Assembly (NCBI RefSeq): GCF_008369195.1
Contig: NZ_VOBC01000003.1
Span: forward strand, 1 to 64,000
Length of the DNA: 64,000 bases
Source: Sporosarcina sp. ANT_H38
Lineage (GTDB): Bacteria; Bacillota; Bacilli; Bacillales_A; Planococcaceae
Reading direction: 5' to 3'
Under the pieces are notes generated by a model, which worked only from the letters and a program-made list of their open reading frames with translations, was not told the origin of the DNA and made no database searches. Below, one piece after another: positions 8,337 through 17,840 of this stretch. Position 1 is the stretch's first letter. Every line of letters starts with the position of its first letter. A program made the position numbers and the translations under genes.

Positions 8337-9163
8337 GATTGTTCAACCTCCACTATTGTGCGGTTCGTCAGTTTTAGGGCCTCCTGCATCCCACGTTGCA
8401 ACGTGCTTGTTGTTGTGAAATCGTTTAGATTAATACCCAATGTAACAATTGTTTGGGCAATTTCCGGTCGGATTCCAACAAGCATACATTTTGCTCCAAC
8501 AAGTCGAACTGCATCAGCTGCTTGAATTATGTGATGGGCAACCATCGTATCCACCACCGGTACACCCGTAATGTCAAGAAGGACTACTTCAGCACGTTGT
8601 TTCACTACACCTTCAAGTAAGTTTTCCATTATCAATTTTGCCCGTTCTGTATCAATTGTCCCGACAAGCGGCATAACCGATATCTTCTCAAAAACCGGTA
8701 TCAATGATGCTGAAATTTCCTGTAAAGCAATTCTTTGCAAACTTACAGTCCGATCCCACTCGAGAGAATAGGCTTCTATGATGCTTTCACGAAGAGGATT
8801 AACCCACCTTGTGAGTAGCTCTAGGATAGGTCGTACATCACTCTCTCCAATAAACCCTTTTTCTTCCAACAACTGAAAAGTGATTTGCGAAAAATTTTCA
8901 ATTGCCTTGTTTACAAACTTTATAGACCAACCGAAACGCACTACTTTCTCAGTAAAATCATTCAATTTTTCTGAGTTGACATGATCGTTTTCCGCGATAT
9001 TAGACGTCATCAATTCCGCAAATTCTCTGCTTGTCTTTTCAATTAGGTTAGCTGGCATGAAATGAAAAAAACGTTCTCCCTTTTCTTCTTTCATGCTCAA
9101 TTGCCAGCGTTCAATGATTTCATCCATATACTGATTGATGCCCTCTACCATTCGCTTATTCAT
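8333..9163 (-). CDS. rsbR: RsbR, stressosome sensor subunit
   Basis: A 276-residue protein with an N-terminal non-haem globin-like helical domain (about 1-140) and a C-terminal STAS domain with the phosphothreonine region [17 protein letters not shown]-terminal domains of this type project from the stressosome and are thought to sense stress. It is the first gene of the SigB module. The ATG is 15 bases from GGAGG, a long spacing with no better in-frame start. Confidence 0.94.
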   Translation of the reverse strand: MNKRMVEGINQYMDEIIERWQLSMKEEKGERFFHFMPANLIEKTSREFAELMTSNIAENDHVNSEKLNDFTEKVVRFGWSIKFVNKAIENFSQITFQLLEEKGFIGESDVRPILELLTRWVNPLRESIIEAYSLEWDRTVSLQRIALQEISASLIPVFEKISVMPLVGTIDTERAKLIMENLLEGVVKQRAEVVLLDITGVPVVDTMVAHHIIQAADAVRLVGAKCMLVGIRPEIAQTIVTLGINLNDFTTTSTLQRGMQEALKLTNRTIVEVEQS

Positions 9164-9293
9164 AATTGTATTGAGAAGCCTCCTTATAAATTAAAAATAA
9201 CTATACCTACATTGTAACGAAGATAGTTCTGTAACACACTCTTTTTGTCGCATAAATAAGATTATGGTTCAGTTCCAGAGAAATTGAACAACG

Positions 9294-9327
9294 AAAAAAA
9301 CACCACGAGAAGGAACACCGTGGCGTT
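9294..9327 (-). terminator. terminator of the alr-ndoAI-ndoA unit
   Basis: On the minus strand AACGCCACG pairs with CGTGGTGTT, followed by seven T, shortly after the ndoA stop. It separates ndoA transcription from the sigB operon. Confidence 0.88.
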
Positions 9328-9343
9328 TCTTTTATATGTATGC

Positions 9344-9694
9344 TCAAAATTTGATGAGGCCGAAACTTACTTCGAGCGCTTCATCGACCTGCTCCATCAA
9401 AAATTCATCTAGGTGTGTAATTTTATCAGTAAGCCTCGACTTGTCAATCGTGCGGACCTGTTCGAGCAGAATAACTGAATCCCGCTCGAAGCCATAACGC
9501 ACCGCATCGATTTCAACATGTGTAGGCAATTTCGCTTTTTGAATTTGCGCAGTAATTGCCGCAATAATAACTGTCGGACTAAACCTGTTACCTATATCAT
9601 TTTGGATAACAAGGACTGGTCTCGTTCCTCCCTGTTCAGAACCGACGACAGGCGACAGATCTGCAAAAAAGACGTCTCCACGTTTTATTGCCAA
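9344..9694 (-). CDS. ndoA: EndoA (MazF-type) mRNA interferase toxin
   Basis: A 116-residue MazF/PemK toxin, nearly colinear with B. subtilis Endo[38 protein letters not shown] and [18 protein letters not shown] are recognisable. EndoA cleaves mRNA at UACAU-type sites in B. subtilis; the specificity here is inferred. Translation starts at TTG, 8 bases from GGAGG. It lies 4 bases behind its antitoxin and just upstream of the SigB operon, the conserved Bacillus arrangement. Confidence 0.95.
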   Translation of the reverse strand: MAIKRGDVFFADLSPVVGSEQGGTRPVLVIQNDIGNRFSPTVIIAAITAQIQKAKLPTHVEIDAVRYGFERDSVILLEQVRTIDKSRLTDKITHLDEFLMEQVDEALEVSFGLIKF

Positions 9695-9698
9695 CTTT

Positions 9699-9980
9699 TC
9701 ATCCTCCGCTTACGAGACGTTCCACCGTATGCTGGGCTTCAAATTCCACATGCAAGCATTCCGTGGCGATTCTAAGGTTGATTTGCGACATTTCGAGATA
9801 ACCATTCATCATCTCTTCTCTGATCGTATCTGATTCATAGTCAGTTACGTATCGCTTTGTCGAAATATAAACGAAATCACCACGGTCCAACTCTTGATGG
9901 ACGACCGTATGTTCATTTTCATTCAGCATTCGTTTCGGAATTTTAACAATAATTTCTTTTATGTTTTTATTCGCACGCAA
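9699..9980 (-). CDS. ndoAI: EndoAI antitoxin (ribbon-helix-helix)
   Basis: A 93-residue antitoxin, the same length as B. subtilis EndoAI. The N-terminal strand [12 protein letters not shown] suggests a ribbon-helix-helix DNA-binding domain; the C-terminal part would wrap the toxin. The start is TTG at 9980, 8 bases after GGAGG. A longer reading frame from 9998 would run through the ribosome binding site. Its position just before ndoA supports the pairing. Confidence 0.88.
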   Translation of the reverse strand: MRANKNIKEIIVKIPKRMLNENEHTVVHQELDRGDFVYISTKRYVTDYESDTIREEMMNGYLEMSQINLRIATECLHVEFEAQHTVERLVSGG

Positions 9981-10122
9981 CGTCAGCACCTCCAACAAAA
10001 CCGTTCCCTTATTTCACTACAGGTCCATCTTACCATTGAATATCGACAATGAGAAGACATAGAAGGGTTTTTATTGACAGGTTTCTGCAATAGTGCTAGG
10101 TTTTTTGTCGAAAGTGTGAGTA

Positions 10123-11262
10123 TTATACATACTGTCCATCTACCCCTGTATATATTCTCGGAACTCGTTTCGTAATTGAGACGGCAATTTCATACGGAAT
10201 CGTGTCGAGTCGTTCCGCCCACTCTTCCATAGTAATTTCTTCTCCGCCTTGACGGCCTATCAGTACCACTTTTTCACCTACCGACATTTCTCGGGATAAC
10301 TTTACCATGCACTGGTCCATACAAATAGTTCCAACAATAGGCATCCGTTCACCGCCGATAAGTACTTCCTGTCCGCGTAAACCTCGCCTCAAGCCGTCTG
10401 CATAGCCGACTGGAATTGTCCCAATCCATTCTGGACCGGATGTTTCATATGTGCCACCGTAACTTATTCGTCGGCCCATTTCCAGTAACTTTACAAAGGC
10501 AAGTTCGCTTTCGAAGCGGAATGATTTCTCTAGCCCAAACGGCAATTTCCCTCCTACGTATTCCGAAGGCGCTATTCCGTAAAGTCCGATTCCGAAACGG
10601 ACTGCGTCGAGCGCATATTCAGGGTAGAGGAGGGTCGCTGCACTATTCGAGGCATGAACAAGTCGGGGTTTTTCCGGCAATGTTTTAACTAATTCTATGA
10701 ACATCGAAAATTGTTCTTTTGTAACTTCAGGACTTTCTTCATCTGCACATGCAAAGTGTGTGAAAATACCGTCCAGCAGTACTTGGTTGGAATTGTTGAT
10801 GGCTGATACAAGGGACTGCAGTTCACAGGCATCCCTTATTCCAATTCTGCCCATTCCAGTATCCAACTTTACATGAATTTTTAATTGTTGCACAAAACTT
10901 CCGGTGGTTTCGAGTGCTGATTGTAACCACTCAGCACTCGAAACCGTTAGCATAATCCTCAGTTCAGCAGCTTTTTCAGCAAACAGAAGCGGAGACGGCC
11001 CCATGACGAGGATGTCCCCGCTAATTCCCGCCACTCGGAGTCGTACCGCCTCATCAGGTGTTGCAACCGAGACCATTTCTGCGCCTGCCTCGAAAGCCGC
11101 CCTCGCTACTTCTACTTCACCATGACCGTAACCATCTGCTTTCACAACTGCAATAACCGAGGTCTCGCTTCCTAAATACTCTTTCAAATTTCGAACGTTG
11201 GCTCGAATCGCTTCAAGGTCAACAATTGCTTGTGTTGGACGATAATGAAGAGAGTTTTCCAT
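10123..11262 (-). CDS. alr: Alanine racemase
   Basis: A 379-residue fold-type III PLP enzyme that interconverts L- and D-alanine for peptidoglycan. Lys41 in VVKADGYGHG binds PLP, and the second catalytic base is the Tyr in RISYGGTY near residue 270. The C-terminal domain has GTICMDQCMV. It is upstream of ndoAI-ndoA, as in B. subtilis, and the enzyme feeds the D-Ala-D-Ala ligase encoded about 9 kb away. Confidence 0.97.
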   Translation of the reverse strand: MENSLHYRPTQAIVDLEAIRANVRNLKEYLGSETSVIAVVKADGYGHGEVEVARAAFEAGAEMVSVATPDEAVRLRVAGISGDILVMGPSPLLFAEKAAELRIMLTVSSAEWLQSALETTGSFVQQLKIHVKLDTGMGRIGIRDACELQSLVSAINNSNQVLLDGIFTHFACADEESPEVTKEQFSMFIELVKTLPEKPRLVHASNSAATLLYPEYALDAVRFGIGLYGIAPSEYVGGKLPFGLEKSFRFESELAFVKLLEMGRRISYGGTYETSGPEWIGTIPVGYADGLRRGLRGQEVLIGGERMPIVGTICMDQCMVKLSREMSVGEKVVLIGRQGGEEITMEEWAERLDTIPYEIAVSITKRVPRIYTGVDGQYV

Positions 11263-11330
11263 AACAATCCCTCATTTATACTGTAGTACTCTCTATTATC
11301 CATCCCTTGCCCTTTCTTCGTCAACCTTAG

Positions 11331-12338
11331 TTATTTCATTCCCTCTACTTCCATTGATCCGGCTACTTCAATCAGCTCACCCTGCGTCAATGTATTCGAT
11401 GCTATGAAGAATGAAACGCCTTCACTTTCCCAACGAATTGAATTTTCCGTAAGAGCTGCAACTGTGAATCCAAGATCGACAGGGTCACCTTCAATGGATA
11501 CCGGCATTTTACTGTCCGCTCTAGCTGCTGGTTCCTGAACAATAATGAACTCTTTTTCTCCTCCAAATGTCATAAATGATCGCGTACCACTATCCGTTTC
11601 CACAACTTTTTCATCAAGAAGCGTGCCATCTGCCCAAGCTACTGATGGATAATACGTTGGGAGTCCCGTTGCTTCATCATCGGTTGAAGGCTCGGATTCT
11701 TTGCTCGTATTGGTATCTTCCATTTCTACTGCGTAATCTGCAGCTTTTCGTTCGACGCCAAGTGTAATCTTATTGAATGTAATGCGGATCTTTTCTACTT
11801 TATTCTCGTCCAGAACGGAGACATACGTTGGTAACAGTGTCTTTTTATCAATGTGAATCTGCTGGGTTGGCAGAACCTTTTTATGGTTATTTCTCGTGGC
11901 AGTTTCAAAGACATACGTTTTCTCTTTTTCCGTCATTGTCGAATTTTTATCTGCTTTAATATCTTCAGACAAAGCACCGATTAAATACGCCTGGCTATTT
12001 TGTGCTGGCCATTCACTTTGGAACTTATAGGTCTTGCCAAGAGATGGCGTGACAACAAAAACACCTTCTTTATTACGTACAATCATCTGGGAGTCCTTAC
12101 TTCCTGCCTGCGATACGTTAACGCGATAGAAAGCCGGCTTCGTATGCCAGACGGCAACTTCATATAAACGCGGCTCAGCTCCGGTCTTAATTTCCATAGT
12201 CGCTTGCAAGTCATACCCTTTCGTTTCATTCCACTTTCCACTGAGCTTCTTCATGACGTCCTCTTTCGACGGGGCCCCACATGCCGCGAGGATTACCATG
12301 ACTACAACTAACAAAAGAGCAAATATCCGGCTACGCAT
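11331..12338 (-). CDS. ydcC: LolA-like outer-surface lipoprotein (YdcC)
   Basis: A 335-residue lipoprotein: a hydrophobic signal ends in LAACG, with the Cys as lipidation site. The body contains a LolA/LppX-like beta-barrel region (YDLQATMEIK onward) and an acidic linker near residue 215. B. subtilis ydcC lies at the same place between acpS and alr. Start ATG 12338 follows AAAGGA by 8 bases; an ATG at 12347 is too close to that site. The function is unknown. Confidence 0.88.
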   Translation of the reverse strand: MRSRIFALLLVVVMVILAACGAPSKEDVMKKLSGKWNETKGYDLQATMEIKTGAEPRLYEVAVWHTKPAFYRVNVSQAGSKDSQMIVRNKEGVFVVTPSLGKTYKFQSEWPAQNSQAYLIGALSEDIKADKNSTMTEKEKTYVFETATRNNHKKVLPTQQIHIDKKTLLPTYVSVLDENKVEKIRITFNKITLGVERKAADYAVEMEDTNTSKESEPSTDDEATGLPTYYPSVAWADGTLLDEKVVETDSGTRSFMTFGGEKEFIIVQEPAARADSKMPVSIEGDPVDLGFTVAALTENSIRWESEGVSFFIASNTLTQGELIEVAGSMEVEGMK

Positions 12339-12396
12339 ACAGTTCATCCTTTCTCATTTCAATCGGGTAGGTCATCTTATGAGGAAGGACGAACAA

Positions 12397-12750
12397 TTAT
12401 GCAAGGAGGATTACTTGAGCTGCAGCTACGGTTTGCGTATGAGTTATGGAAATGAAGCCAGCGCTAGGAACCCCCTTAAAATAAATAATCGGTTTTCCGC
12501 TGTGCTCAGGCAATATACTTATGTCCATGAAGCTGCACTGGGTTCCAATCCCTGTCCCTTTCGCTTTAGAGAACGCTTCTTTCCCTGCAAAACGACCTGC
12601 AAGGAACTCCGTTCGCCGGTTAGCTGTGTGAGATTCATAGATTTCTAACTCTTCCTTCGTTAAAATACGCATACGAAATTTCGAAGATCTAGCGTCCAAC
12701 TTGGCAATTCGATCCAGTTCAACGATATCAAGCCCAATTCCTGCTATCAA
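12397..12750 (-). CDS. acpS: Holo-[acyl-carrier-protein] synthase
   Basis: A 117-residue phosphopantetheinyl transferase that activates acyl carrier protein using CoA. The motif IGLDIVELDRI near the N terminus and FAGKEAFSKAKGTGIG in the middle hold the Mg-binding Asp and Glu. It starts with TTG, 8 bases after AGGAG. It is divergent from the rhomboid gene. Confidence 0.96.
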   Translation of the reverse strand: MIAGIGLDIVELDRIAKLDARSSKFRMRILTKEELEIYESHTANRRTEFLAGRFAGKEAFSKAKGTGIGTQCSFMDISILPEHSGKPIIYFKGVPSAGFISITHTQTVAAAQVILLA

Positions 12751-12857
12751 AATGATCGCTCCTTTTCAAATTAGTTCCAAAGCACATATACCTTGGTAAA
12801 GCACTGGAGCCTAGTCGATAATATATGTATAATGAAATCATAGATTGAGGTGAAAAC

Positions 12858-13472
12858 ATGTTTAGTCGTACAGAAAGCTTTTCGCAATACATCCGCCTAT
12901 ATCCGGTGGTAACGTTCTTTCTTGCTTTGAATATCCTTATTCATTTAGCGACATTCATCCCGATTATCGGGCAACAAGTATTATACTATGGCATAGGTGT
13001 CAACTTTCTTATCTCCGAAGGGGAATGGTGGAGGCTTCTATCACCCATGTTCCTTCACGGCAGTATCATGCACCTGCTTTTTAATATGTTCTCTCTTTTC
13101 ATCTTCGGACCTGAACTTGAGAAAATCGCAGGTAAAGCACGCTTCCTAACAATTTATATGCTATCAGGTATTTTCGCTAATATTGCAACGTTTTTCCTAC
13201 AAGCCCCTGATTATCAAAGTCTTGGCGCAAGTGGTGCAGTTTTCGGTATTCTCGGTGCGTTCGGAGCACTCGTCTATTATACGAAGCATATTTTGCCACA
13301 ATTAAGGCAGATTATCCTGCCAATTATTGTTATCAGTATAGTTATGACCTTCGTCCAGCCCGACATTAATGCAACTGCCCACATTACGGGATTAGTCGTC
13401 GGTTTTTTAATCGGACTAAGTTATTTTCACCCGAAACGGATTGTAAGTTGGAAAGGTAAAAAAAGAAGTTAA
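12858..13472 (+). CDS. Rhomboid family intramembrane serine protease
   Basis: A 204-residue membrane protein with about six transmembrane helices. The catalytic Ser lies in GASGAVFG and the His in HITGLVVGF, with the family motifs EWWRLLSPMFLHG and HLLFNMFSLFIFG before them. It corresponds to B. subtilis ydcA by position. It is the only plus-strand gene in this block and has its own terminator directly after the stop. Confidence 0.93.
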   Translation: MFSRTESFSQYIRLYPVVTFFLALNILIHLATFIPIIGQQVLYYGIGVNFLISEGEWWRLLSPMFLHGSIMHLLFNMFSLFIFGPELEKIAGKARFLTIYMLSGIFANIATFFLQAPDYQSLGASGAVFGILGAFGALVYYTKHILPQLRQIILPIIVISIVMTFVQPDINATAHITGLVVGFLIGLSYFHPKRIVSWKGKKRS

Positions 13473-13501
13473 GAGAGCAGGTTATTCCTGCTCTCTTTTT
13501 T
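13471..13501 (+). terminator. rhomboid gene terminator
   Basis: AGAGAGCAGG pairs with CCTGCTCTCT around TTATT and is followed by T-runs. It overlaps the TAA stop and may also serve ydbT on the other strand. Confidence 0.9.
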
Positions 13502-13519
13502 GTTACCATGTCAATTGAG

Positions 13520-15007
13520 TCAAGTATCCTTCGAATTCTTCTCATACCAAGAAAGTATCTTCTCAGCCTCCGACTCTTCCATATGATGCACTTGTGCATT
13601 AAAAATAGTCATGCCTGATTTTATCCTTGCAGCTAATGTCGCCACGCTTTTGCGTTTTTGGAAATAGTTTTGCTTCATTTCCATCGATTGAATCCTTTTT
13701 TTCATCAAATAAGCGGTTTGAAGATTGAAGCTCCTGAATCGTATCGTTAGCTGATTACCTGAAATTTTGTAAGCAGACGAGCGATGCTGCCACAACCCAA
13801 AGAGGACGATGATTGGCATGATGAGGAGCGACAGCAATCCATACGGAAAGAAAAAGTACGTCAATGCGCCGATCGCCGGAATCATCCATAGGAAATCCAC
13901 TCGATAAAAAAAGTGCTTACTACGTGCTGGTAGCTTTTCCATTGATTCTTCAAGTATGAGGTTCGGGAAAATCTCTTTTAAGGGACCATAGACTTCCGTC
14001 TTTTTTACAAGAGGGAATAAATTAATTCTTGCACCCTCCATTCCACCTCCACCCGCACTATCGATAACGACCGCCGCATAGCCGAATAATTGCCTGAAAG
14101 GGTTCTCAATAATACGTACACTTTGAACCCTGTTCAATGGTACTGTCATCCGTTTTTTCTCAAGTAACCCCCGCGTAATAACGATGTCCTCTTTTTCAAG
14201 TGAAACATTAAAACCGTAATATGCCAGGAATGTCATTGCGACAGATAGCCCCCATACGAGAAGAAACCCTAAAAACACAGTAATTGCAACGATAAGGAGG
14301 CCGAATTTAATGAAACCTGAAATCTCTTCGTACATCCATTCAAACGGAATCATTTCAGCAAACTGCGACAAGAAGATACCCACACCCGAAAGAATAATCC
14401 CAATCCCGCCCGATGTTGTCGCCAGGACAAGTAGCCCTTTTGATGACATGGTAAAGATCGATTTTGACTGTGATTCTTCGACTACTAGATTTTCTTCTGT
14501 CAGCTCACTATTTTCCTGTAAAGCTGCTTTTTTACCACTTTTAGCCTGTGCAATTTCCTTTTCAATTCTGCTTGCAGCCTCTTTCGTTATAGCTGTCAGT
14601 TCTGCCTCCGACTTTTTCAAAGAGGAGCTGCCTGCTGTCTCCACTTTCACTTTGACAAGTCTGAAAGGCCGGTGCAATATCCCTTCTGTATAGTCGAGAC
14701 TTTGAATTCGATCGAATGGAATATAGCGTTTCTTTTTCACAAATAGACCATATTCAATCCGAAGTTCATTATCTTCGAACCAGTATTCGAAACGTTTCCA
14801 CTTAATAATACCTGTGATGAAAAAAGCAATAATGAGGACACCAAAAATGATGAAGGTTAGATAATCTAAATACCATTTCCCAGACCCCAAATCATTCAGC
14901 CCATTTGCAAACACGAGGACAATAATCGGTAATATCGCTTCTTTAGCTGTTTTCATCACTTCAATAATCGCTGTAATCCAGTGTAATTTATAGCGTGTCT
15001 CAGACAT
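13520..15007 (-). CDS. ydbT: Bacterial PH-domain membrane protein YdbT
   Basis: About 495 residues. Several hydrophobic segments alternate with three bPH2 (DUF304) domains; the repeated motif is visible as RYIPFDRIQSLDYTEGI and RMTVPLNRVQSVRIIENP. A charged linker lies near residues 150-190. With YdbS it forms a conserved two-gene unit; the B. subtilis pair has been linked to amylolysin resistance. The chosen ATG overlaps the ydbS stop by 8 bases; an in-frame ATG at 15055 would lie inside ydbS. Confidence 0.88.
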   Translation of the reverse strand: MSETRYKLHWITAIIEVMKTAKEAILPIIVLVFANGLNDLGSGKWYLDYLTFIIFGVLIIAFFITGIIKWKRFEYWFEDNELRIEYGLFVKKKRYIPFDRIQSLDYTEGILHRPFRLVKVKVETAGSSSLKKSEAELTAITKEAASRIEKEIAQAKSGKKAALQENSELTEENLVVEESQSKSIFTMSSKGLLVLATTSGGIGIILSGVGIFLSQFAEMIPFEWMYEEISGFIKFGLLIVAITVFLGFLLVWGLSVAMTFLAYYGFNVSLEKEDIVITRGLLEKKRMTVPLNRVQSVRIIENPFRQLFGYAAVVIDSAGGGGMEGARINLFPLVKKTEVYGPLKEIFPNLILEESMEKLPARSKHFFYRVDFLWMIPAIGALTYFFFPYGLLSLLIMPIIVLFGLWQHRSSAYKISGNQLTIRFRSFNLQTAYLMKKRIQSMEMKQNYFQKRKSVATLAARIKSGMTIFNAQVHHMEESEAEKILSWYEKNSKDT

Positions 15008-15479
15008 CTTCTTCCGCCACCCTTGCAAGCGCTGATATCCTGCTCCGAAGTTCATCCGCCTCTTCCATCACAAGAGCAGGAATAGTATGATTCGTCGCCG
15101 CTGTAGAAATTGTAATTTCCGCCAAATTATATTTCCGCAGGATCGGTCCTTGTGCCGTGTCTACGTGTTGGACACGTACCATTGGTATCAATGTACGCTT
15201 GACGATGAAAATACCATGTTGCAGTTCAATTTCTGATTCACGCACTTCATAGCGCCATCGCATCCATCTTACTTTCGGAAATAAATAAATGAAAAAATAG
15301 GCAAATAGAATGACCCCAACTCCAGACACTACATATATCCACCATGGCCACTCAAATATGTAAGTCAATACACCCGCACCAATTGCTACGAGTAAAAGTA
15401 ATCCTGTTTCAATAATGCCGTATAATCTCCAAACTTTTAATCCTTTTTCTGATATCCGGTTCACCGGTTGCTCTCTCAT
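15000..15479 (-). CDS. ydbS: Bacterial PH-domain membrane protein YdbS
   Basis: A 159-residue protein with two transmembrane helices (about 20-65) followed by one bPH2 domain (RTLIPMVRVQHVDTAQGPIL). It is the short partner of YdbT, and the two genes overlap by 8 bases. The location downstream of cshA matches B. subtilis. The function is not established. Confidence 0.9.
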   Translation of the reverse strand: MREQPVNRISEKGLKVWRLYGIIETGLLLLVAIGAGVLTYIFEWPWWIYVVSGVGVILFAYFFIYLFPKVRWMRWRYEVRESEIELQHGIFIVKRTLIPMVRVQHVDTAQGPILRKYNLAEITISTAATNHTIPALVMEEADELRSRISALARVAEEDV

Positions 15480-15540
15480 ATGAACACCTCTTCCCTTCTA
15501 TTTATTCTATACGATTAAGGACGTGAAATGTTTCATTTAT

Positions 15541-15789
15541 TTAAATCGTTGTTGACAGAACGGCGCCATGGCCTGCATGACGTTGTTTACTTTTAGCTTT
15601 GTGTTGTATTAATTCGAGATGTACGTTATCTAGTTTACAGAGTGCGTTGCATACTTCGAGCTTTAAATTGTCTAGTTTTCGCTTGACGTCGCGAATTTCA
15701 TTGATCAGAAAAGCGCAAACACCTTGGTCAGGAGCGATAGACATAGGTCGGATAAGGAAGGTAACTAAGTTCGACGGGAAAGGATGCAA
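15541..15789 (-). other. Doubtful ORF overlapping a palindromic repeat
   Basis: An 82-codon frame with a helical, charged C-terminal part. It contains a 14-residue near-duplication (KLDNLKLEVCNALC and KLDNVHLELIQHKA), which is a 42-nt duplication at DNA level. The 5' third lies within the palindromic element at 15707-15848, and no ribosome binding site precedes either possible start (TTG at 15789 or ATG near 15744). I do not recognise it. It may be a repeat-derived frame or a decayed gene. Confidence 0.25.
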
Positions 15790-15848
15790 TTCAATCTTTC
15801 CTAGTTGGTCCGACTTATATCCCCAGCTCCTAGGCTCCGGAGCTAGAC
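15707..15848 (+). repeat. dispersed palindromic repeat copy E
   Basis: Starts AGAAAAGCGCAAACACC and ends CCGGAGCTAGAC, the same ends as the copies at 4114, 23120, 40329 and 56963. The interior is an imperfect inverted repeat: AGGAGCGATAGACATAGGTC near the left end mirrors the reverse complement of GACTTATATCCCCAGCTCCT near the right. It resembles a non-coding MITE or REP-type element. Confidence 0.6.
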
Positions 15849-15894
15849 TTTATTCCAAATTGTAAAACCTATACTTTCTTATTATTAAACAAAA

Positions 15895-15928
15895 AAGCCG
15901 GGTATGCACTAATGCGCATACCCGGCTT
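15895..15928 (-). terminator. cshA terminator
   Basis: AAGCCGGGTATGC pairs with GCATACCCGGCTT, followed on the minus strand by six T. A strong stem just behind cshA. Confidence 0.93.
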
Positions 15929-15944
15929 TATATAAAATATATTA

Positions 15945-17471
15945 TTAACGATCTGATTTAGTGTTACGTGAACGACTGCTGCTTTCTCTTCTAGCTCCGT
16001 CACGGCTACCGCTTGGTGCGTTGCCGCCACTTCCGCCACTACGACGAGCTCCGCCGCCATAACCACGACCGCCGCCACCGCTTGATGGACGTCCGCCGCT
16101 ACGGTTACCTTTATAACCACCGCCACCGCCGCCGCGAGAATTTCCGCGTGATGGTAATGGACGCTCTTCCGAAATTGATACAGGTGTATCATTCGGTTCG
16201 CGAGTTAATGAACGAAGTGCTGCTGCAACTAGATCTTTAGCTTCGAATTTCTCAAGCAAATCAGCTGCAAGATGTGTATAATCACTCAATTCATTTTTAG
16301 TAACAATTTCAGTAAGTTGTTCCACAGCCACACGTTGCTGACCAAGAATTGCTTCGTCAGAAGATGGCGGGTTCAATGGAGTCATTTGTTTTTTAGTTGT
16401 TTCTTCTACAATACGAAGGTAACCCATTTCACGTGGTGTTACGAATGTAATTGCTACTCCACTTTTCCCTGCGCGTCCTGTACGACCAATACGGTGAACA
16501 TAGCTTTCAGGATCTTGTGGAATATCGAAGTTGTAAACGTGTGTTACGCCTGAAATATCGAGTCCACGTGCCGCAACGTCAGTTGCAACAAGGATATCAA
16601 CTTTACCTTCTTTGAATTGCTTAAGGACAGACATCCGTTTCGCTTGAGTCAAGTCGCCGTGAATTCCTTCAGCAATGTATCCGCGGATACCTAGTGCCTG
16701 AGATAGTTCGTCAACGCGACGTTTCGTACGTCCGAAGATGATTGCAAGTTCAGGCTGTTGAACGTTAAGAAGACGTGAAAGAATGTCGAACTTTTCGCGT
16801 TCTTGTGATTTAACGAAGAACTGTTCGATATTTTCAACAGTCATTTCTTTAGACTTGATTTTAACCATTTCAGGGTTTCTCATGAACGTTTCTGCAATTT
16901 TGCGGATCGGTCCAGGCATAGTAGCTGAGAATAGAAGCGTTTGGCGTTCAGCTGGTACGCTTGCAAGAATTGTGTTGATGTCTTCAATGAAGCCCATGTT
17001 CAACATTTCATCTGCTTCGTCAAGTACAAGTGTTTGTACGCCGTCAAGCTTCAATGTTTTACGTTTGATATGGTCAAGAATACGTCCTGGCGTACCAACG
17101 ATGATTTGTGGGTTGTTGCGCAACGCACGGATTTGACGACCGATTTCTTGTCCACCGTAAACAGAAAGAATGCGTACACGTTTGTCAGCACCAATTCTGT
17201 AGATTTCTTCAGAAACCTGAATAGCCAATTCGCGTGTCGGAGCAATTACAAGTGCTTGAACTGCAGTGTTTCGAACATCAACCTTTTCAATGATCGGAAT
17301 ACCGAATGCAGCTGTTTTACCAGTACCAGTTTGTGCCTGGCCGATAACGTCGCGACCTTCCATACCAAAACGGACAGTACCTTCTTGGATTGGTGTTGCT
17401 TCTTCAAACCCCATTTTAGAAAGTGCGCGTTGTGTTGATTCACTGATGTTTAATTCTGAAAAATTAGTCAA
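15945..17471 (-). CDS. cshA: DEAD-box RNA helicase CshA
   Basis: A 508-residue helicase with Q motif GFEEATPIQ, Walker [14 protein letters not shown] at VLDEADEML, motif III LFSATMP and motif [12 protein letters not shown]. The last 70 residues are rich in Arg, Gly and Ser (RGG-like RNA-binding tail). CshA acts in RNA turnover and cold-stress ribosome assembly. Start is TTG 17471, 9 bases after AAAGGAGA; the open frame extends upstream without a ribosome binding site. A 270-base leader containing a terminator precedes it. The gene is next to ydbS-ydbT, as in B. subtilis. Confidence 0.95.
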   Translation of the reverse strand: MTNFSELNISESTQRALSKMGFEEATPIQEGTVRFGMEGRDVIGQAQTGTGKTAAFGIPIIEKVDVRNTAVQALVIAPTRELAIQVSEEIYRIGADKRVRILSVYGGQEIGRQIRALRNNPQIIVGTPGRILDHIKRKTLKLDGVQTLVLDEADEMLNMGFIEDINTILASVPAERQTLLFSATMPGPIRKIAETFMRNPEMVKIKSKEMTVENIEQFFVKSQEREKFDILSRLLNVQQPELAIIFGRTKRRVDELSQALGIRGYIAEGIHGDLTQAKRMSVLKQFKEGKVDILVATDVAARGLDISGVTHVYNFDIPQDPESYVHRIGRTGRAGKSGVAITFVTPREMGYLRIVEETTKKQMTPLNPPSSDEAILGQQRVAVEQLTEIVTKNELSDYTHLAADLLEKFEAKDLVAAALRSLTREPNDTPVSISEERPLPSRGNSRGGGGGGYKGNRSGGRPSSGGGGRGYGGGARRSGGSGGNAPSGSRDGARRESSSRSRNTKSDR

Positions 17472-17687
17472 ACTTATCAATCTCCTTTGTTTTTTCATTT
17501 GACAATTGGTTACATTTGCAAATGAAGGCACGGCAAATTCGAGCCTGTTAAAAGGGAACGTTTCCGATATTTTGCATTCTCTATAGTTTAAGTAGAGGTT
17601 ATGGTTGAAAAGGAAAGCCCGGTCTTTGCCGAGCGGTTCGATCAACGGACAATTCGTCCAACTTAATATGAGCAAACCGTTATATTC

Positions 17688-17723
17688 AAAAAAAAGTACC
17701 CTTCACTTATTGAAGAGTGCTAC
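17688..17723 (-). terminator. terminator inside the cshA leader (possible attenuator)
   Basis: On the minus strand AGCACTCTTCA pairs with TGAAGGGTACT (one mismatch) and is followed by eight T. It lies downstream of the promoter at 17748-17776 and about 215 bases before cshA. It would end a transcript of about 50 nt, unless it serves the upstream hydrolase operon. Confidence 0.75.
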
Positions 17724-17747
17724 GTAAATGTATCCAATGTTCATCAT

Positions 17748-17776
17748 AGTATACCATGAGAAAAAGCACTTCGCAA
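17748..17776 (-). promoter_or_regulatory. promoter of cshA leader
   Basis: On the minus strand TTGCGA, a 17-base spacer and TATACT, located between the hydrolase stop and the leader terminator. Confidence 0.75.
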
Positions 17777-17840
17777 TCAATCCGTTTAAGTAGCAATAAT
17801 CAGATTACTCATTCGGATCGGGTGCTTCGGGAACCTTTAG

